Source: Candidatus Scatomonas merdigallinarum (GTDB lineage Bacteria; Bacillota; Clostridia; Lachnospirales; Lachnospiraceae). From it: a DNA stretch of 64,000 nt. Position numbers and translations under genes: made by a program. The DNA lies in contig DVKB01000034.1 of assembly GCA_018716305.1 (NCBI GenBank), positions 124,001 to 188,000 on the forward strand, read 5' to 3'. This document shows positions 1 through 9,430 of this stretch, one piece after another (within the stretch, counting starts at the first letter, position 1; the number at the start of each line of letters is the position of its first letter). The notes under the pieces are model-generated. The model ran no database searches, was not told where the DNA came from, and worked only from the letters and a program-made list of their open reading frames with translations.

Positions 1-575
1 TCCTGCTCGTCCTTCATAGCCTGCAGACTTCCCAGAGCTTCCGCCTGCTGAGACTCTAATTCCTGTACCCGGGACACGGTGTCGGCGTATTCTTCCAGAC
101 AATCCCGGTCATATTCATACATCTGCTGGGTATATTCCGCCCGGTTCAGCAGCCCCGAGAGATCTCCGTCCTCCAGCAGGATCATAATCCATCCGGCATT
201 TCCCCCGTGTTCATATATGTACTGGATCCTGGTCTGCATGGCTTCATACTGTTTTGACTTGTCGTTTTCCGCCTGGGCCAGATTCTGCCGGGTCTCCTCC
301 AGAAGTTTTTCTTTATCCTCGATCTGCCGGCTGAGAGAGTCTACCGCGGACAGAGTAACCACCAGCTGCCCGTCCAGACTGCCGATCTCCTCCTCCATCT
401 GCTTCTTCTGATCTTCCAGCGACTGTATAGAATCCAGAAGTGTCTTTAAAGACTGGTCCGCCTCCTCTTTCTGATCCTTTATCTCAGTGACCGTGGGCGC
501 TGCCGCTGCGGTCAGAATCTGGGAACTGCACAGGGCGGCTGTGATCCCAAGAATTAATTTTTTTGTTTTACTCAT
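1..575 (-). CDS. Coiled-coil secreted protein, CwlO/peptidoglycan-hydrolase-like N-terminal region (partial, runs off left edge)
   Basis: Reverse-strand reading from ATG at 575: MSKTKKLILGITAALCSSQILTAAAAPTVTEIKDQKEEADQSLKTLLDSIQSLEDQKKQMEEEIGSL...; signal peptide then coiled coil; open to window edge. Confidence 0.75.
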   Translation of the reverse strand, partial: MSKTKKLILGITAALCSSQILTAAAAPTVTEIKDQKEEADQSLKTLLDSIQSLEDQKKQMEEEIGSLDGQLVVTLSAVDSLSRQIEDKEKLLEETRQNLAQAENDKSKQYEAMQTRIQYIYEHGGNAGWIMILLEDGDLSGLLNRAEYTQQMYEYDRDCLEEYADTVSRVQELESQQAEALGSLQAMKDEQ

Positions 576-686
576 AAGAACCTGCCTGTATATTTTCTAT
601 AACAGAATTAGAATACCATTTTTATTGTGCAGATTCAATCAGATTTTTGTAAATAAAAGAAAAATCTGTACAATTTTCGGCACAGA

Positions 687-741
687 AAAAAAAGAAGCTG
701 GAAACCGACGGGGTTTCACACGCCGATTCCCAGCAAAATAT
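687..741 (-). terminator. Intrinsic terminator downstream of phoU
   Basis: On minus strand GCTGGGAATCGGCG...CGTCGGTTTCCAGC followed by TTCTTTTTTTT. Confidence 0.7.
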
Positions 742-757
742 TTTTCTCCATCTGTTT

Positions 758-1390
758 TTATTTTTGGCTCAGGACCTGCTTTCCCTCCGCTATGTAGATC
801 ACCCATCCGGCTACATTCACTACATGATCCGCAATCCGCTCATAATATTTGCCGATCATCAGCTGATCCACCAAAGACCCCTCTTTCAGAAGGCCCTGGG
901 TCAGTTCATTGCGGAATTTTACAAACAGTTCGTCCACCTTGTCATCCATATCAATCACCTGACGGGCCAGGGCAGTGTCAGAATTCTCCAGAGCCTCCAG
1001 TCCTTTGTCCAGCATCTCAATGGCAGCCCCGGCGATGTCCAGCAGCAGCTGGCAGGGACGATCCGTTTCTCCTGTCAGAAGGATTTCCGCGATATCCCCT
1101 CCGTTGATTCCAATCCGTTCCAGATCAGCGGCGATCTTCAGTGAACCGGACACCTGTCTCAAATCTGTGGCTACCGGCTGCTGCAGCAGAAGAAGACGGT
1201 TGCAGAGCGTCTCGATGAGACTTTCCATGTTGCTGATTTTTACACTTTTCTCGCAGATTTCATCCAGCTCCTCTTTATTCCTGCTGGAAAGCAGGCCGCA
1301 GGTGCTGCGGATGCTTTCCCGGCAGCTTTTGCCCATCTGGATTACAGATCTGCGAAGTTCTTCCAGCTCTTCATTAAAATTTGTCCTCAT
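758..1390 (-). CDS. phoU: Phosphate signalling complex protein PhoU
   Basis: MRTNFNEELEELRRSVIQMGKSCRESIR... PhoU-type helical repeats; ATG at 1390 preceded by AGGAGG. Shorter than the given ORF. Confidence 0.85.
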   Translation of the reverse strand: MRTNFNEELEELRRSVIQMGKSCRESIRSTCGLLSSRNKEELDEICEKSVKISNMESLIETLCNRLLLLQQPVATDLRQVSGSLKIAADLERIGINGGDIAEILLTGETDRPCQLLLDIAGAAIEMLDKGLEALENSDTALARQVIDMDDKVDELFVKFRNELTQGLLKEGSLVDQLMIGKYYERIADHVVNVAGWVIYIAEGKQVLSQK

Positions 1391-1527
1391 GCACAAAACC
1401 TCCTCTATCACCATCAGGCTCTCCTGAGCCTGTCTATTATTCAGTTTTACTTTATTCCAGCTTCTGTTATTTGTCAAATTAAATCTATGAAAAATTCAGA
1501 TATTTTATGTATTTTTCAAAAAATTAA

Positions 1528-2349
1528 TTATTTTTCATTTCTATGGGAGGGCTGGCTGGCTATAAAGAAACGCAGCAGTCTGGTCTTATGCAGAATAAAA
1601 ATGGAAAAATCCATAAACAGATGGGCGATCAGGGTGCTGACAATCACTCCGTTGGATTTCAAAAGAAAATCTGTGTAAAAGCCGAACCAACAGATAAAAG
1701 CCGAATATCCGCCCATCAGCAGAAGCAGGGGAAGATTGCGCGCCGCCCCTCTGAGCGTTTCCATAAAACTTTTGATTGTAAAATCAAAGTAAAGAAATCG
1801 TCCTACCGCCAGCGTAATAAAGTAAAGGATTAGTTCGTCATAATTTGTATCGTCATAAATAAAACGGATATACAGTAAAATCAGTACAATGTAGAAGGAG
1901 GACACCAGGCGCACCGCGGCCTTCTGTTCCGATTTTATGTGAGTCAGCTTTACCAGCACCACGTCAAACCAGCTGGTCAGAAAAACAGAGAGGACAATAA
2001 ACAAAAGCAGAAGAACGCTTTTATAGCGGATCCATATTTCCGCAGCCCGGGGCAGATACTGGGGCAGGTACGCGTCAATGAGATAGTAAAGGCTCAGAAA
2101 CAGCAGCACGGCCGTGCTGCTGAATACCATCTCATAAAAACTCTCAATGACCCGATATTGTTTTTTGCTGTGTTTTTGCAGTTCCCGCTCAGGCATGGGA
2201 GCGGCTGCCGTCCGCAGCTTTTTCTTTACCTGAATTTTCGCGGCGCAGAGAATCACCGCCAGCACGGCGAACATTCCCAGAAAAGATACAAGTAAAAAGA
2301 TACCGGCGTTTTTCAGGTTAAAATAGTGCAGCAGATAATATTCATTCAT
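1528..2349 (-). CDS. Multi-pass membrane protein of unknown function
   Basis: MNEYYLLHYFNLKNAGIFLLVSFLGMFAVLAV...; several hydrophobic helices; AAGGAG upstream of ATG 2349. Confidence 0.6.
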   Translation of the reverse strand: MNEYYLLHYFNLKNAGIFLLVSFLGMFAVLAVILCAAKIQVKKKLRTAAAPMPERELQKHSKKQYRVIESFYEMVFSSTAVLLFLSLYYLIDAYLPQYLPRAAEIWIRYKSVLLLLFIVLSVFLTSWFDVVLVKLTHIKSEQKAAVRLVSSFYIVLILLYIRFIYDDTNYDELILYFITLAVGRFLYFDFTIKSFMETLRGAARNLPLLLLMGGYSAFICWFGFYTDFLLKSNGVIVSTLIAHLFMDFSIFILHKTRLLRFFIASQPSHRNEK

Positions 2350-2442
2350 TTTGAAACTCCTTCCGAAACTTGAGGGCTTTTGCCCCAACATCGTTCTATA
2401 TCATAGTCCCAAAATGTCAAAAGAATGTGAACTTTTTATAAC

Positions 2443-2476
2443 AAAAACGGGAACCGATGCCTTCCCCCGGTTCCCG
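2443..2476 (-). terminator. Intrinsic terminator at end of rib-HAD operon
   Basis: Minus strand CGGGAACCG-GGGGAAGGCAT-CGGTTCCCG followed by TTTTTG. Confidence 0.75.
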
Positions 2477-2483
2477 CTGCTGA

Positions 2484-3137
2484 TTAAAGATAGTTCAGAA
2501 GATCCTCCGGCGTCTGAGCCAGACGTTGCGCTCCTCCCAGTTCTTCCGGAGAGCCAAATCCGTAAACACAGCCAATAAAGGGGCTTCCGCTGCTTTTGGC
2601 TGCCTCCAGATCGCTGTATCGATCTCCGATAACCACATAGGGCGGCGGGAAGCGATCCGTTACATGCAGTATGATCTCCGATTTCGGAGCAGACTGAAAG
2701 GACTCGCAGTCGAAAAAGAAATCAAACCACCGCTCCATGCGGAAAGCATCCCAGTGAATCTCTGCGTAGGAAGCCTGACAGTTGCTCAAAATCGCCATAG
2801 AATATCCCTTTTCTTTCAGCTGCCCCAGGATTTCCGGCATCCCGGGGTACCAGGCCGCCCGTCCCTCCTGTACCGCCTGCTTCATAGCTTCCCCCACCAG
2901 GGACGCTGCCTGCCCCTTGATTTCTCCCGGCAGGTCCGGCAGAAAGGAATTCCACATATCCCGGGTATTCATGCCCAGCCAGGAGGCGATCTTTTTCCCG
3001 GAGGCTTCGGGAACAGCGTATCCCTGCCGGCGCAGCCACTGAAAGGCCTGTTCCACCGCCGGTTCATAGATCCGCAGAGTATCGTGGATGGTGCCGTCGT
3101 AATCAAAGATCAGGGACGGCCTTTTTCCGGCGGCCAT
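2484..3137 (-). CDS. HAD family hydrolase (HAD-IA type)
   Basis: LIFDYDGTIHDT motif I, ILSN motif II, PKSEI and VIGDRYSDLEAA motifs; 1 nt downstream of ribH. Confidence 0.85.
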   Translation of the reverse strand: MAAGKRPSLIFDYDGTIHDTLRIYEPAVEQAFQWLRRQGYAVPEASGKKIASWLGMNTRDMWNSFLPDLPGEIKGQAASLVGEAMKQAVQEGRAAWYPGMPEILGQLKEKGYSMAILSNCQASYAEIHWDAFRMERWFDFFFDCESFQSAPKSEIILHVTDRFPPPYVVIGDRYSDLEAAKSSGSPFIGCVYGFGSPEELGGAQRLAQTPEDLLNYL

Positions 3138-3138
3138 C

Positions 3139-3612
3139 TTACAGCTGCCGCGCCAGGTTCACCATTTCAATGGCTGACAGGGCGCAGTCATATCCTTTGT
3201 TGCCCGCCTTGCTCCCGGCTCTGGCAATGGCCTGCTCGATGTTTTCCGTGGTTACGATTCCGAAAAGTACAGGAACCCCGGCGGCAAGCCCTGTCTGGGC
3301 AATGCCCTTGGACACTTCGCTGCACACGTAATCGTAGTGGCTGGTGTCTCCCCGGATCACGGCCCCCACGCAGATCACCGCGTCGTATTTGCCGGATTTT
3401 GCCATTTTGGAGGCGATGAGGGGAATCTCAAAAGCGCCCGGCACCCAGGCCGCAGTAATGTTTTCCTCCGCTACTCCATGGCGGACCAGGCCGTCCACGG
3501 CGCCGGACAGCAGCTTGCTGACAATGATTTCATTAAATCGGGAAGCCACAATGGCTGCTTTCATGCCCTCCGGGGCAACTACCTTTCCTTCCAGTACCTG
3601 AATCTGTTTCAT
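3139..3612 (-). CDS. ribH: 6,7-dimethyl-8-ribityllumazine synthase
   Basis: [22 protein letters not shown]...VPGAFEIPL...[26 protein letters not shown] signature. Confidence 0.95.
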   Translation of the reverse strand: MKQIQVLEGKVVAPEGMKAAIVASRFNEIIVSKLLSGAVDGLVRHGVAEENITAAWVPGAFEIPLIASKMAKSGKYDAVICVGAVIRGDTSHYDYVCSEVSKGIAQTGLAAGVPVLFGIVTTENIEQAIARAGSKAGNKGYDCALSAIEMVNLARQL

Positions 3613-3632
3613 TTTCCTTTCCTCCTGACGTT

Positions 3633-4844
3633 TTAAAAGTGAATTTCTTTAAAAATGTGTCCCATTTTTTCCTGTTTGGTTTTCATATAGAAAGAGTCAT
3701 ATTTCTGGGGAGTGATTTCAATGGGGACCCGTTCCGTAATGGTAAGGCCGAACCCGTTGAGGCCATATACTTTCTGAGGATTGTTGGTGAGCAGCCGCAG
3801 GGATTTTGCTCCCAGATCCGACAGGATCTGAGCGCCCACCCAGTATTCCCGCAGATCCGGGGCAAAGCCCAGACGGATATTGGCTTCCACTGTATCCAGC
3901 CCCTGTTCCTGCAGCTCATAGGCTTTCAGCTTGTTGATGAGGCCGATGCCCCGGCCCTCCTGGCGCATATACAGAATAATGCCCCGGCCTTCCGCCTCCA
4001 CCTGCCGCATGGCGGCCTGCAGCTGATTTCCGCAGTCACAGCGCAGAGAGCCGAAGGTATCCCCGGTAAGACATTCCGAATGCACCCGGCAGAGAAGGTT
4101 CTCTCCATCGCCGATCTCTCCTTTTACCAGGGCTACGTGGTGTTCTCCCGTAATGTTGTTGATATATCCGTAGATCCGGAAATGGCCGTAACAGGTGGGC
4201 ATGTCCGCGCAGGCTTCCCGGACCACATGTTTTTCATGAATCCTGCAGTAATCCTGCAGTTCCTTGATGGTAATAAATTTCAGCCCGTATTTTTCCGCCA
4301 GTTTCCAGAGGCCGGGAGTGCGCATCATGGTACCGTCCTCCTCCATGACCTCGCAGCAGACCCCGCACTCTGTCAGCCCGGCCAGCCGCATGAGATCTAC
4401 CGTGGCCTCTGTGTGGCCGTTCCGCGCCAGCACGCCGCCCTTTCTGGACACCAGGGGGAAGACATGGCCGGGGCGCCGCAGATCCCCGGGAATCGTGGAG
4501 GGATCCGCGCATTTTCGCATAGTGTATCCCCTCTCCTGGGCAGAGATGCCGGTGGTGGTATCTTTGTGGTCCACGGACACGGTAAAGGCAGTACAGTGAT
4601 TGTCTGTATTTTCAGAAACCATCTGGGGCAGGCCCAGACGGGAGGCTACGGCGGCGCTCATAGGGGTGCAGATCAGCCCTCTGGCATGGCAGGCCATAAA
4701 ATTAATATTTTCGCAGGTGGCAAATTCCGCAGCGCAGATCATGTCCCCCTCGTTTTCCCGGTCCGGGTCATCTGTCACCAGGATAATCTTTCCCGCCCGC
4801 AGCTCCTCCAGTGCCTCCGGAACGGTGCTGTATTTCTGTTCCAT
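3633..4844 (-). CDS. ribBA: Bifunctional 3,4-dihydroxy-2-butanone-4-phosphate synthase / GTP cyclohydrolase II
   Basis: [19 protein letters not shown] (RibB) and [21 protein letters not shown]...[19 protein letters not shown] (RibA). Confidence 0.96.
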   Translation of the reverse strand: MEQKYSTVPEALEELRAGKIILVTDDPDRENEGDMICAAEFATCENINFMACHARGLICTPMSAAVASRLGLPQMVSENTDNHCTAFTVSVDHKDTTTGISAQERGYTMRKCADPSTIPGDLRRPGHVFPLVSRKGGVLARNGHTEATVDLMRLAGLTECGVCCEVMEEDGTMMRTPGLWKLAEKYGLKFITIKELQDYCRIHEKHVVREACADMPTCYGHFRIYGYINNITGEHHVALVKGEIGDGENLLCRVHSECLTGDTFGSLRCDCGNQLQAAMRQVEAEGRGIILYMRQEGRGIGLINKLKAYELQEQGLDTVEANIRLGFAPDLREYWVGAQILSDLGAKSLRLLTNNPQKVYGLNGFGLTITERVPIEITPQKYDSFYMKTKQEKMGHIFKEIHF

Positions 4845-4868
4845 ATAAAAATCTCTCCTTTTCTACAC

Positions 4869-5537
4869 TTAAAAATCCAGTTCCCGGAGCATCTCCATGG
4901 TAATTCCGGAGGCTTCCGGCTTGGGCTGTGTTCCGGGATCTCTGCCCAAAACACAGCCCAGCAGTTTTTTTACGTATTTGCCGATCAGATCCGTCTCCAG
5001 ATTCACCAAATCGCCCGGCCTCTTTTTCAGCAGAATGGTTTCCTGTCCCGTATGGGGAATCACGGATACCTGAAAAGAAGTTTCTCCCACGGCAGCTACG
5101 GTCAGGCTGACGCCGTCGATGCAGACGGATCCTTTTTCCACAATCAGTTCCAGAAGCTCCTCCCCCGCGGCCACAGTCACCCATACCGCGTTTTCCTCCC
5201 GGCGAAGCCGGGTGATGCTGCCGGTTCCGTCAATATGCCCGGAGACCAGATGGCCTCCGAATCTCCCATCCGCGGCCATAGCTCGCTCCAGGTTTACCGG
5301 ATCCCCGGGCCGGCAGCCGGAGAGACTGCTCCGGCGCACCGTCTCCGCCATCACATCCGCGGTAAACCCATCCGGCTGGAGGGACACCACTGTCAGGCAG
5401 ATGCCGTTTACGGCGATACTGTCTCCGATCCCGGTTCCCTCCAGGACTTTTTTTGCCCGGATAGAAATGGTTCCGGAACTGCCGGATAAGGCAAGTGAGC
5501 GGATCCGCCCTGTCTCTTCTACGATTCCTGTAAACAT
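4869..5537 (-). CDS. ribE: Riboflavin synthase, alpha chain
   Basis: MFTGIVEETGRI...NGICLTV...GGHLVSGHIDGTG...DGVSLTV. Confidence 0.95.
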   Translation of the reverse strand: MFTGIVEETGRIRSLALSGSSGTISIRAKKVLEGTGIGDSIAVNGICLTVVSLQPDGFTADVMAETVRRSSLSGCRPGDPVNLERAMAADGRFGGHLVSGHIDGTGSITRLRREENAVWVTVAAGEELLELIVEKGSVCIDGVSLTVAAVGETSFQVSVIPHTGQETILLKKRPGDLVNLETDLIGKYVKKLLGCVLGRDPGTQPKPEASGITMEMLRELDF

Positions 5538-6658
5538 ATTTTTTTCTCCTTACCGTCGATCACTTTCCAGGAAAGCAGGAGGTCCTCTTCTATCCTGGAT
5601 ATTTCTGTCAGCTCCAGGGGAAATGCCTGATCCGGAGTTTCCACCCCCGGGCCTTCCACCGGAGATCTGCCTCCGCCGCCGAACAGTTTGGGGGCGATAA
5701 ATTCCCGGATTTCCCGGACGATTCCGGCCCGCAGGGCCGATTCATTGAGTCGGCCTCCTCCCTCCAGGAGAATGCTGTCAATGTTCTCGCGGCCCAGCTG
5801 CTTCATCAGTTCTCCCAGGTTGACTTTCTCCGGGGAATCCGGAACCTCCAGCACTCGGACTCCCCTTTCTTCCAGAGCCTTTTTTCTGGCGGTAAATTCC
5901 GGATCCCCCGCTGCGGCCCCGGAAGCGCAGGCGGCGATCACCGGAACCTGGTCCGCGGTCCGGCAGAGTTTTGAATCCAACGGAAGACGCAGACGGCTGT
6001 CACAGATAATGCGGATAGGGTTTCTCCTTCCCTCCTTTCGCACCGTGAGAAGAGGATCATCCGCCAGCACGGTGCCGATGCCCGCCAGGATTCCCATATA
6101 GCTCCAGCGCAGTTCCTGCACCTTCTGTCTGGCGGCTTCCCCGGTGATCCACTTGGAAGCGCCGGTGCGGGTGGCGATTTTCCCGTCGGCGGTCATGGCG
6201 TATTTCATCACCACATAGGGAGTGCCGGTGGTAATAAAATGAAAGAATACCGGATTCAGCCGGTCGCAGGCTTCTCTCATAAAATCTTCCTCCACCGTTA
6301 CCCCGGCCTGCCGCAGAATGGCAGCCCCTTTGCCGGAAACCTTTGGGTTGGGATCTCTGGAGCCGATGACCACCCGGGCGATTTTCTGTTCCAGAATCGC
6401 TTCCGTGCAGGGAGGAGTTCTCCCGTAATGACAGCAGGGTTCCAGAGTCACATACAGAGTTGCCCCCTCGGCAGACTCCCTCAGAGAACGGATGGCATTG
6501 CGCTCCGCGTGGAGTTCTCCCCATCGGGCATGCCAGCCCTCCCCGATGATCCTGCCGTCCTTTACAATAACCGCTCCTACCAGAGGATTGGGATTGGTCC
6601 AACCCCTTCCCCGCCCGGCCAGTTCGATGGCACGTTCCATAAATTCACGATCTGTCAT
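5519..6658 (-). CDS. ribD: Bifunctional diaminohydroxyphosphoribosylaminopyrimidine deaminase / 5-amino-6-(5-phosphoribosylamino)uracil reductase
   Basis: MTDREFMERAIELAGRGRGWTNPNPLVGAVIVKDG...GELHAERNAI...CCHYGRTPPCTEAI; start at 6658 rather than the longer ORF start. Confidence 0.95.
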   Translation of the reverse strand: MTDREFMERAIELAGRGRGWTNPNPLVGAVIVKDGRIIGEGWHARWGELHAERNAIRSLRESAEGATLYVTLEPCCHYGRTPPCTEAILEQKIARVVIGSRDPNPKVSGKGAAILRQAGVTVEEDFMREACDRLNPVFFHFITTGTPYVVMKYAMTADGKIATRTGASKWITGEAARQKVQELRWSYMGILAGIGTVLADDPLLTVRKEGRRNPIRIICDSRLRLPLDSKLCRTADQVPVIAACASGAAAGDPEFTARKKALEERGVRVLEVPDSPEKVNLGELMKQLGRENIDSILLEGGGRLNESALRAGIVREIREFIAPKLFGGGGRSPVEGPGVETPDQAFPLELTEISRIEEDLLLSWKVIDGKEKKICLQES

Positions 6659-6674
6659 AGGCTCTCCTTTTTCT

Positions 6675-6724
6675 GAAAAAGCCCTGACAGAATTCCGTTT
6701 CCGGAATCTCTGACAGGGCTCTTT
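6675..6724 (-). terminator. Intrinsic terminator (expression platform of FMN riboswitch)
   Basis: Minus strand AGCCCTGTCAGAGATTCCGG-AAA-CGGAATTCTGTCAGGGCT followed by TTTTTC. Confidence 0.85.
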
Positions 6725-6814
6725 GCTCACATTGTTCTTTCTGGCAGTCTCCCCGCAAATAAAAAACTCTGAAATGAAACACATTTCAGAGCTGATTCAC
6801 GCAGAAAAACCGCC

Positions 6815-6925
6815 TCTCTCTTCTTCCATCCAGACTATACTGTCGGCCCCGGAATCTCACCGGATCCTGCCTTTCGGCTCGCGGGCTTTACCGCCGGTAG
6901 GGACTTGCACCCTGCCCTGAAGATA
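6815..6925 (-). ncRNA. FMN riboswitch (RFN element)
   Basis: Minus strand CTTCAGGGCAGGGTGCAAGTCCCTACCGGCGGTAAAGCCCGCGAGCC...GATCCGGTGAGATTCCGGGGCCGACAGTATAGTCTGGATGGAAGAAG; RFN consensus upstream of ribD. Confidence 0.97.
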
Positions 6926-7057
6926 GATATTTTTTTGACGAATTTTATTATACTCCTGTTCTTTCAGAAAAGCAAGGGAAATAATTTGTAAAATTCTCTT
7001 CTGACCTTTTGTTTTCCGGGATATTTCTGATACAATGAGGAAACGATGTGAGACAAA

Positions 7058-7192
7058 TTGAAAGCGATCATCCGCAAGGACTTCCGTGGAGTGGCGGCCA
7101 ACCGCAGACTGTTCCCGGCCCTGCAGATCATTCCCCCGGAATTTCGTAAAGAAATTCTGTCCATCTTCCTTTATAACTGTAACAGGGCATAA
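7058..7192 (+). pseudogene. 5' remnant of an ABC-2 type transporter permease gene
   Basis: TTG-started reading LKAIIRKDFRGVAANRRLFPALQIIPPEFRKEILSIFLYNCNRA*, resembling the N-terminus of Firmicutes ABC-2 permeases (MKAIIKKDFR...N..LF..L.IVP) and then ending; TACAAT -10 like box at 7031. Confidence 0.45.
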
Positions 7193-7811
7193 AGGGATGT
7201 TTTTTGCCCTTTAATTTTCCGGCCTTCAGATCTATAGCGTCCTTCAGATTTTTTTCCATGTATTCCGGTCCGATGGGACAGTCGTGATGGCAGGGAAGAA
7301 TGGTCACTGCCTGATCTGCGATGCCACAGAGTTTTTTCTGGCTCTCAATATAAAGGTCCAGATTCCGGTGCGCGCCGAACATAAAGATAGGGCCTTCCTT
7401 CTGGACGGAATCCCCGGGCAGCAGCAGCTTCTTTTCCCGGTCCAAAAAGGCAACGCTTCCGTAAGTATGTCCGGGGATTTCCAGAACTTCCAGACAAAAA
7501 TCTCCGCAGCGGAAAACGTCCCCCTCCCTCAGATCCTTTACTTCGATCCCGCTGTCCAACAGGTGCCAGTCTTTCTGATTCAGATAACAGCTGCCGAAAT
7601 CCTTCAGGCCGCCGGTGTGATCTCTGTCTCCGTGGGTCAGAAGCACCTGAACCGGAAGATCCGTGACCTCCCGCACTGCCTGATACACCCCGCTGTCCTC
7701 AAATCCCGTATCAATGAGCAGGGCCTGCTGCTCTCCCACAATCAGAAACTGCCGCACCCGGCCATCCTCCAGGATATAAAAGTGATCCATAAAAAGCTTG
7801 ATTTCTGTCAT
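7128..7811 (-). CDS. MBL-fold metallo-hydrolase (C-terminus possibly altered)
   Basis: LLTHGDRDHTGG (HxHxDH-like), IPGHTYGSVAF, LLLPGDSV, ILPCHHDCPIG. Confidence 0.85.
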   Translation of the reverse strand: MTEIKLFMDHFYILEDGRVRQFLIVGEQQALLIDTGFEDSGVYQAVREVTDLPVQVLLTHGDRDHTGGLKDFGSCYLNQKDWHLLDSGIEVKDLREGDVFRCGDFCLEVLEIPGHTYGSVAFLDREKKLLLPGDSVQKEGPIFMFGAHRNLDLYIESQKKLCGIADQAVTILPCHHDCPIGPEYMEKNLKDAIDLKAGKLKGKKHPFMPCYSYKGRWTEFLYEIPGE

Positions 7812-7987
7812 ACATGCCTCCTTTTATAAATCCGCTGTTTTGAAAGCGGCGTAACCCTCATAAAAAACTGAAAATCTTTTACATTTATTTTAACACGAAA
7901 CAGATACCGCCTCAATTCGGGACTTGCTTTTTTTGCGGAAATCAGGCATGATAGTACACGTACTTTAACAGAAAAGAGGGACATACA

Positions 7988-8434
7988 ATGCTGCAGATCA
8001 GAAAAATGACAGGGGCGGACGCAAAAACAGTTCTCCCCATGGTATACGGTTTTTACAGAAGCGACGCAGTGGATCACGCAGTGCCGGAAGAAACCCTGAA
8101 CCGGACCTTTCAGGCGGCAGTCACAGATGGCTCCCTACTGGAGGGATTCGTTTTGGAGGATGAGACCGGCGCGGTGGGCTTTGCCTATCTCTCCCCCTAC
8201 TACGCCTGCGAAGTAGGCGGCGTCAACATGATGCTGGAGGAAATCTTTATTATTCCGGAAGCCCAGGGAAAAGGATACGGCACGGAATTTTTCCGCTGGA
8301 TGGAGGAAACCTATCCGGAGGTGCGCCGGTTCCGTCTGGAAGTAACCGAAAGCAACCAGGCGGCGGTGAGGCTGTACAAAAAACTAGGGTATGATTTTAT
8401 CCGGTATGAGCAGATGGCAAAGGACCGGAAATAA
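7988..8434 (+). CDS. GNAT family N-acetyltransferase
   Basis: MLQIRKMTGADAKTVLPMVYGFY...EEIFIIPEAQGKGYGTEFFRWMEE...VTESNQAAVRLYKKLGYDF. Confidence 0.9.
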   Translation: MLQIRKMTGADAKTVLPMVYGFYRSDAVDHAVPEETLNRTFQAAVTDGSLLEGFVLEDETGAVGFAYLSPYYACEVGGVNMMLEEIFIIPEAQGKGYGTEFFRWMEETYPEVRRFRLEVTESNQAAVRLYKKLGYDFIRYEQMAKDRK

Positions 8435-8645
8435 TTTTCTCCATCACAAAATTTGTCAGCAGGACTCCCCTGCGCTCCACCTGCTGTTCCCGGACCAGCC
8501 GGTATCCCCGTTTTTCAAAAAATCCTCTGGCAGTCAGAGAGGCGTGGGTACGGATCACTGCCGTGCCCGCCGCCTGCTCCAGAGCCTCACAGAGAGCGGT
8601 GGCAACGCCCTGCCGCTGAGTGTCTTTTTTCCGCCAAGCCGTATG
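8430..8645 (-). pseudogene. 5'-truncated GNAT acetyltransferase remnant
   Basis: Reverse-strand reading without start: KHTAWRKKDTQRQGVATALCEALEQAAGTAVIRTHASLTARGFFEKRGYRLVREQQVERRGVLLTNFVMEKII = acetyl-CoA binding half and C-terminus of a GNAT. Confidence 0.6.
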
Positions 8646-8647
8646 CT

Positions 8648-9271
8648 TCAGATCTCCCTCCTGGCTTCCGCAGGCCGCAGCAGTTCCAATACCAGGGTCC
8701 CCACAGTAACCGCATCCTCCACCGTCAGATAGTGATCCGCGGCCGCCTCCAGCAACAGCTTTCCGGAGGCGGGAAATTCTTCGTCCTCAAACCAGATGTT
8801 CACCAGCAGGGGATATCGGGGAAGGAAAGGAATCCTGGCACAGTAATCTCCTTTTCCCTGTATTTCCTCCGCCCCCAGCTTCTGAAAACTCTCCCGCACC
8901 TGTTCCGGTGTTTTCCCTTTCAGAAAGTTTCCCAGATCCCTCTCCGCGTCCCGGTCAAATTTGGTTCCCCGGATCACTCCCTCCCGCAGACTGCCGAAAT
9001 TGATCCATTTCCCGGTCAGGGGAGTTCCGTCCGCCAGATCCAGATAGTGGAGCAGGATCAGATGCTGCCATCCCTCCACCGGGGGCTGAAAGGTACAGTC
9101 CGTCCAGGAAAGTCGCAGTTCACGCCCCAGAGATAAGATCCGCAGGGAAGCCGTTTCCTCCACAAAGGTTACTCCCGCAAGTCCGGCGATCTCCCTGGGA
9201 TCCCGGATCCTCAGACGCTCCAGGGCTGCCTTTCTCATTTCCTCAAAAGCCCGGTTGGCTGTTTCTTTCAT
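8648..9271 (-). CDS. DUF3786-type protein
   Basis: LLHYLDLADGTPLTGKWINFGSLREGVIRGTKFDRDAE...NIWFEDEEFPASGKLLLEAAADHYLTVEDAVTVG; recalled family resemblance. Confidence 0.65.
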   Translation of the reverse strand: MKETANRAFEEMRKAALERLRIRDPREIAGLAGVTFVEETASLRILSLGRELRLSWTDCTFQPPVEGWQHLILLHYLDLADGTPLTGKWINFGSLREGVIRGTKFDRDAERDLGNFLKGKTPEQVRESFQKLGAEEIQGKGDYCARIPFLPRYPLLVNIWFEDEEFPASGKLLLEAAADHYLTVEDAVTVGTLVLELLRPAEARREI

Positions 9272-9377
9272 ATAAATCCTCCTTTTGATCAGGCAATTCT
9301 TCTGATTTTCTCTGATTGAAGTATAACCTAAATAACCGCTTCTGTCTATTTTTATGGGCGATTCCTTCTTTCACCTC

Positions 9378-9417
9378 TTGACAGACTCTTTTCCGCGTCG
9401 TACAATAACATTGTTAT
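9378..9417 (+). promoter_or_regulatory. Promoter and likely TetR autoregulatory operator
   Basis: TTGACA (9378-9383) - 17 bp - TACAAT (9401-9406), followed by palindrome ATAACATTGTTAT (9405-9417). Confidence 0.7.
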
Positions 9418-9430
9418 ATCACACTGCTAT

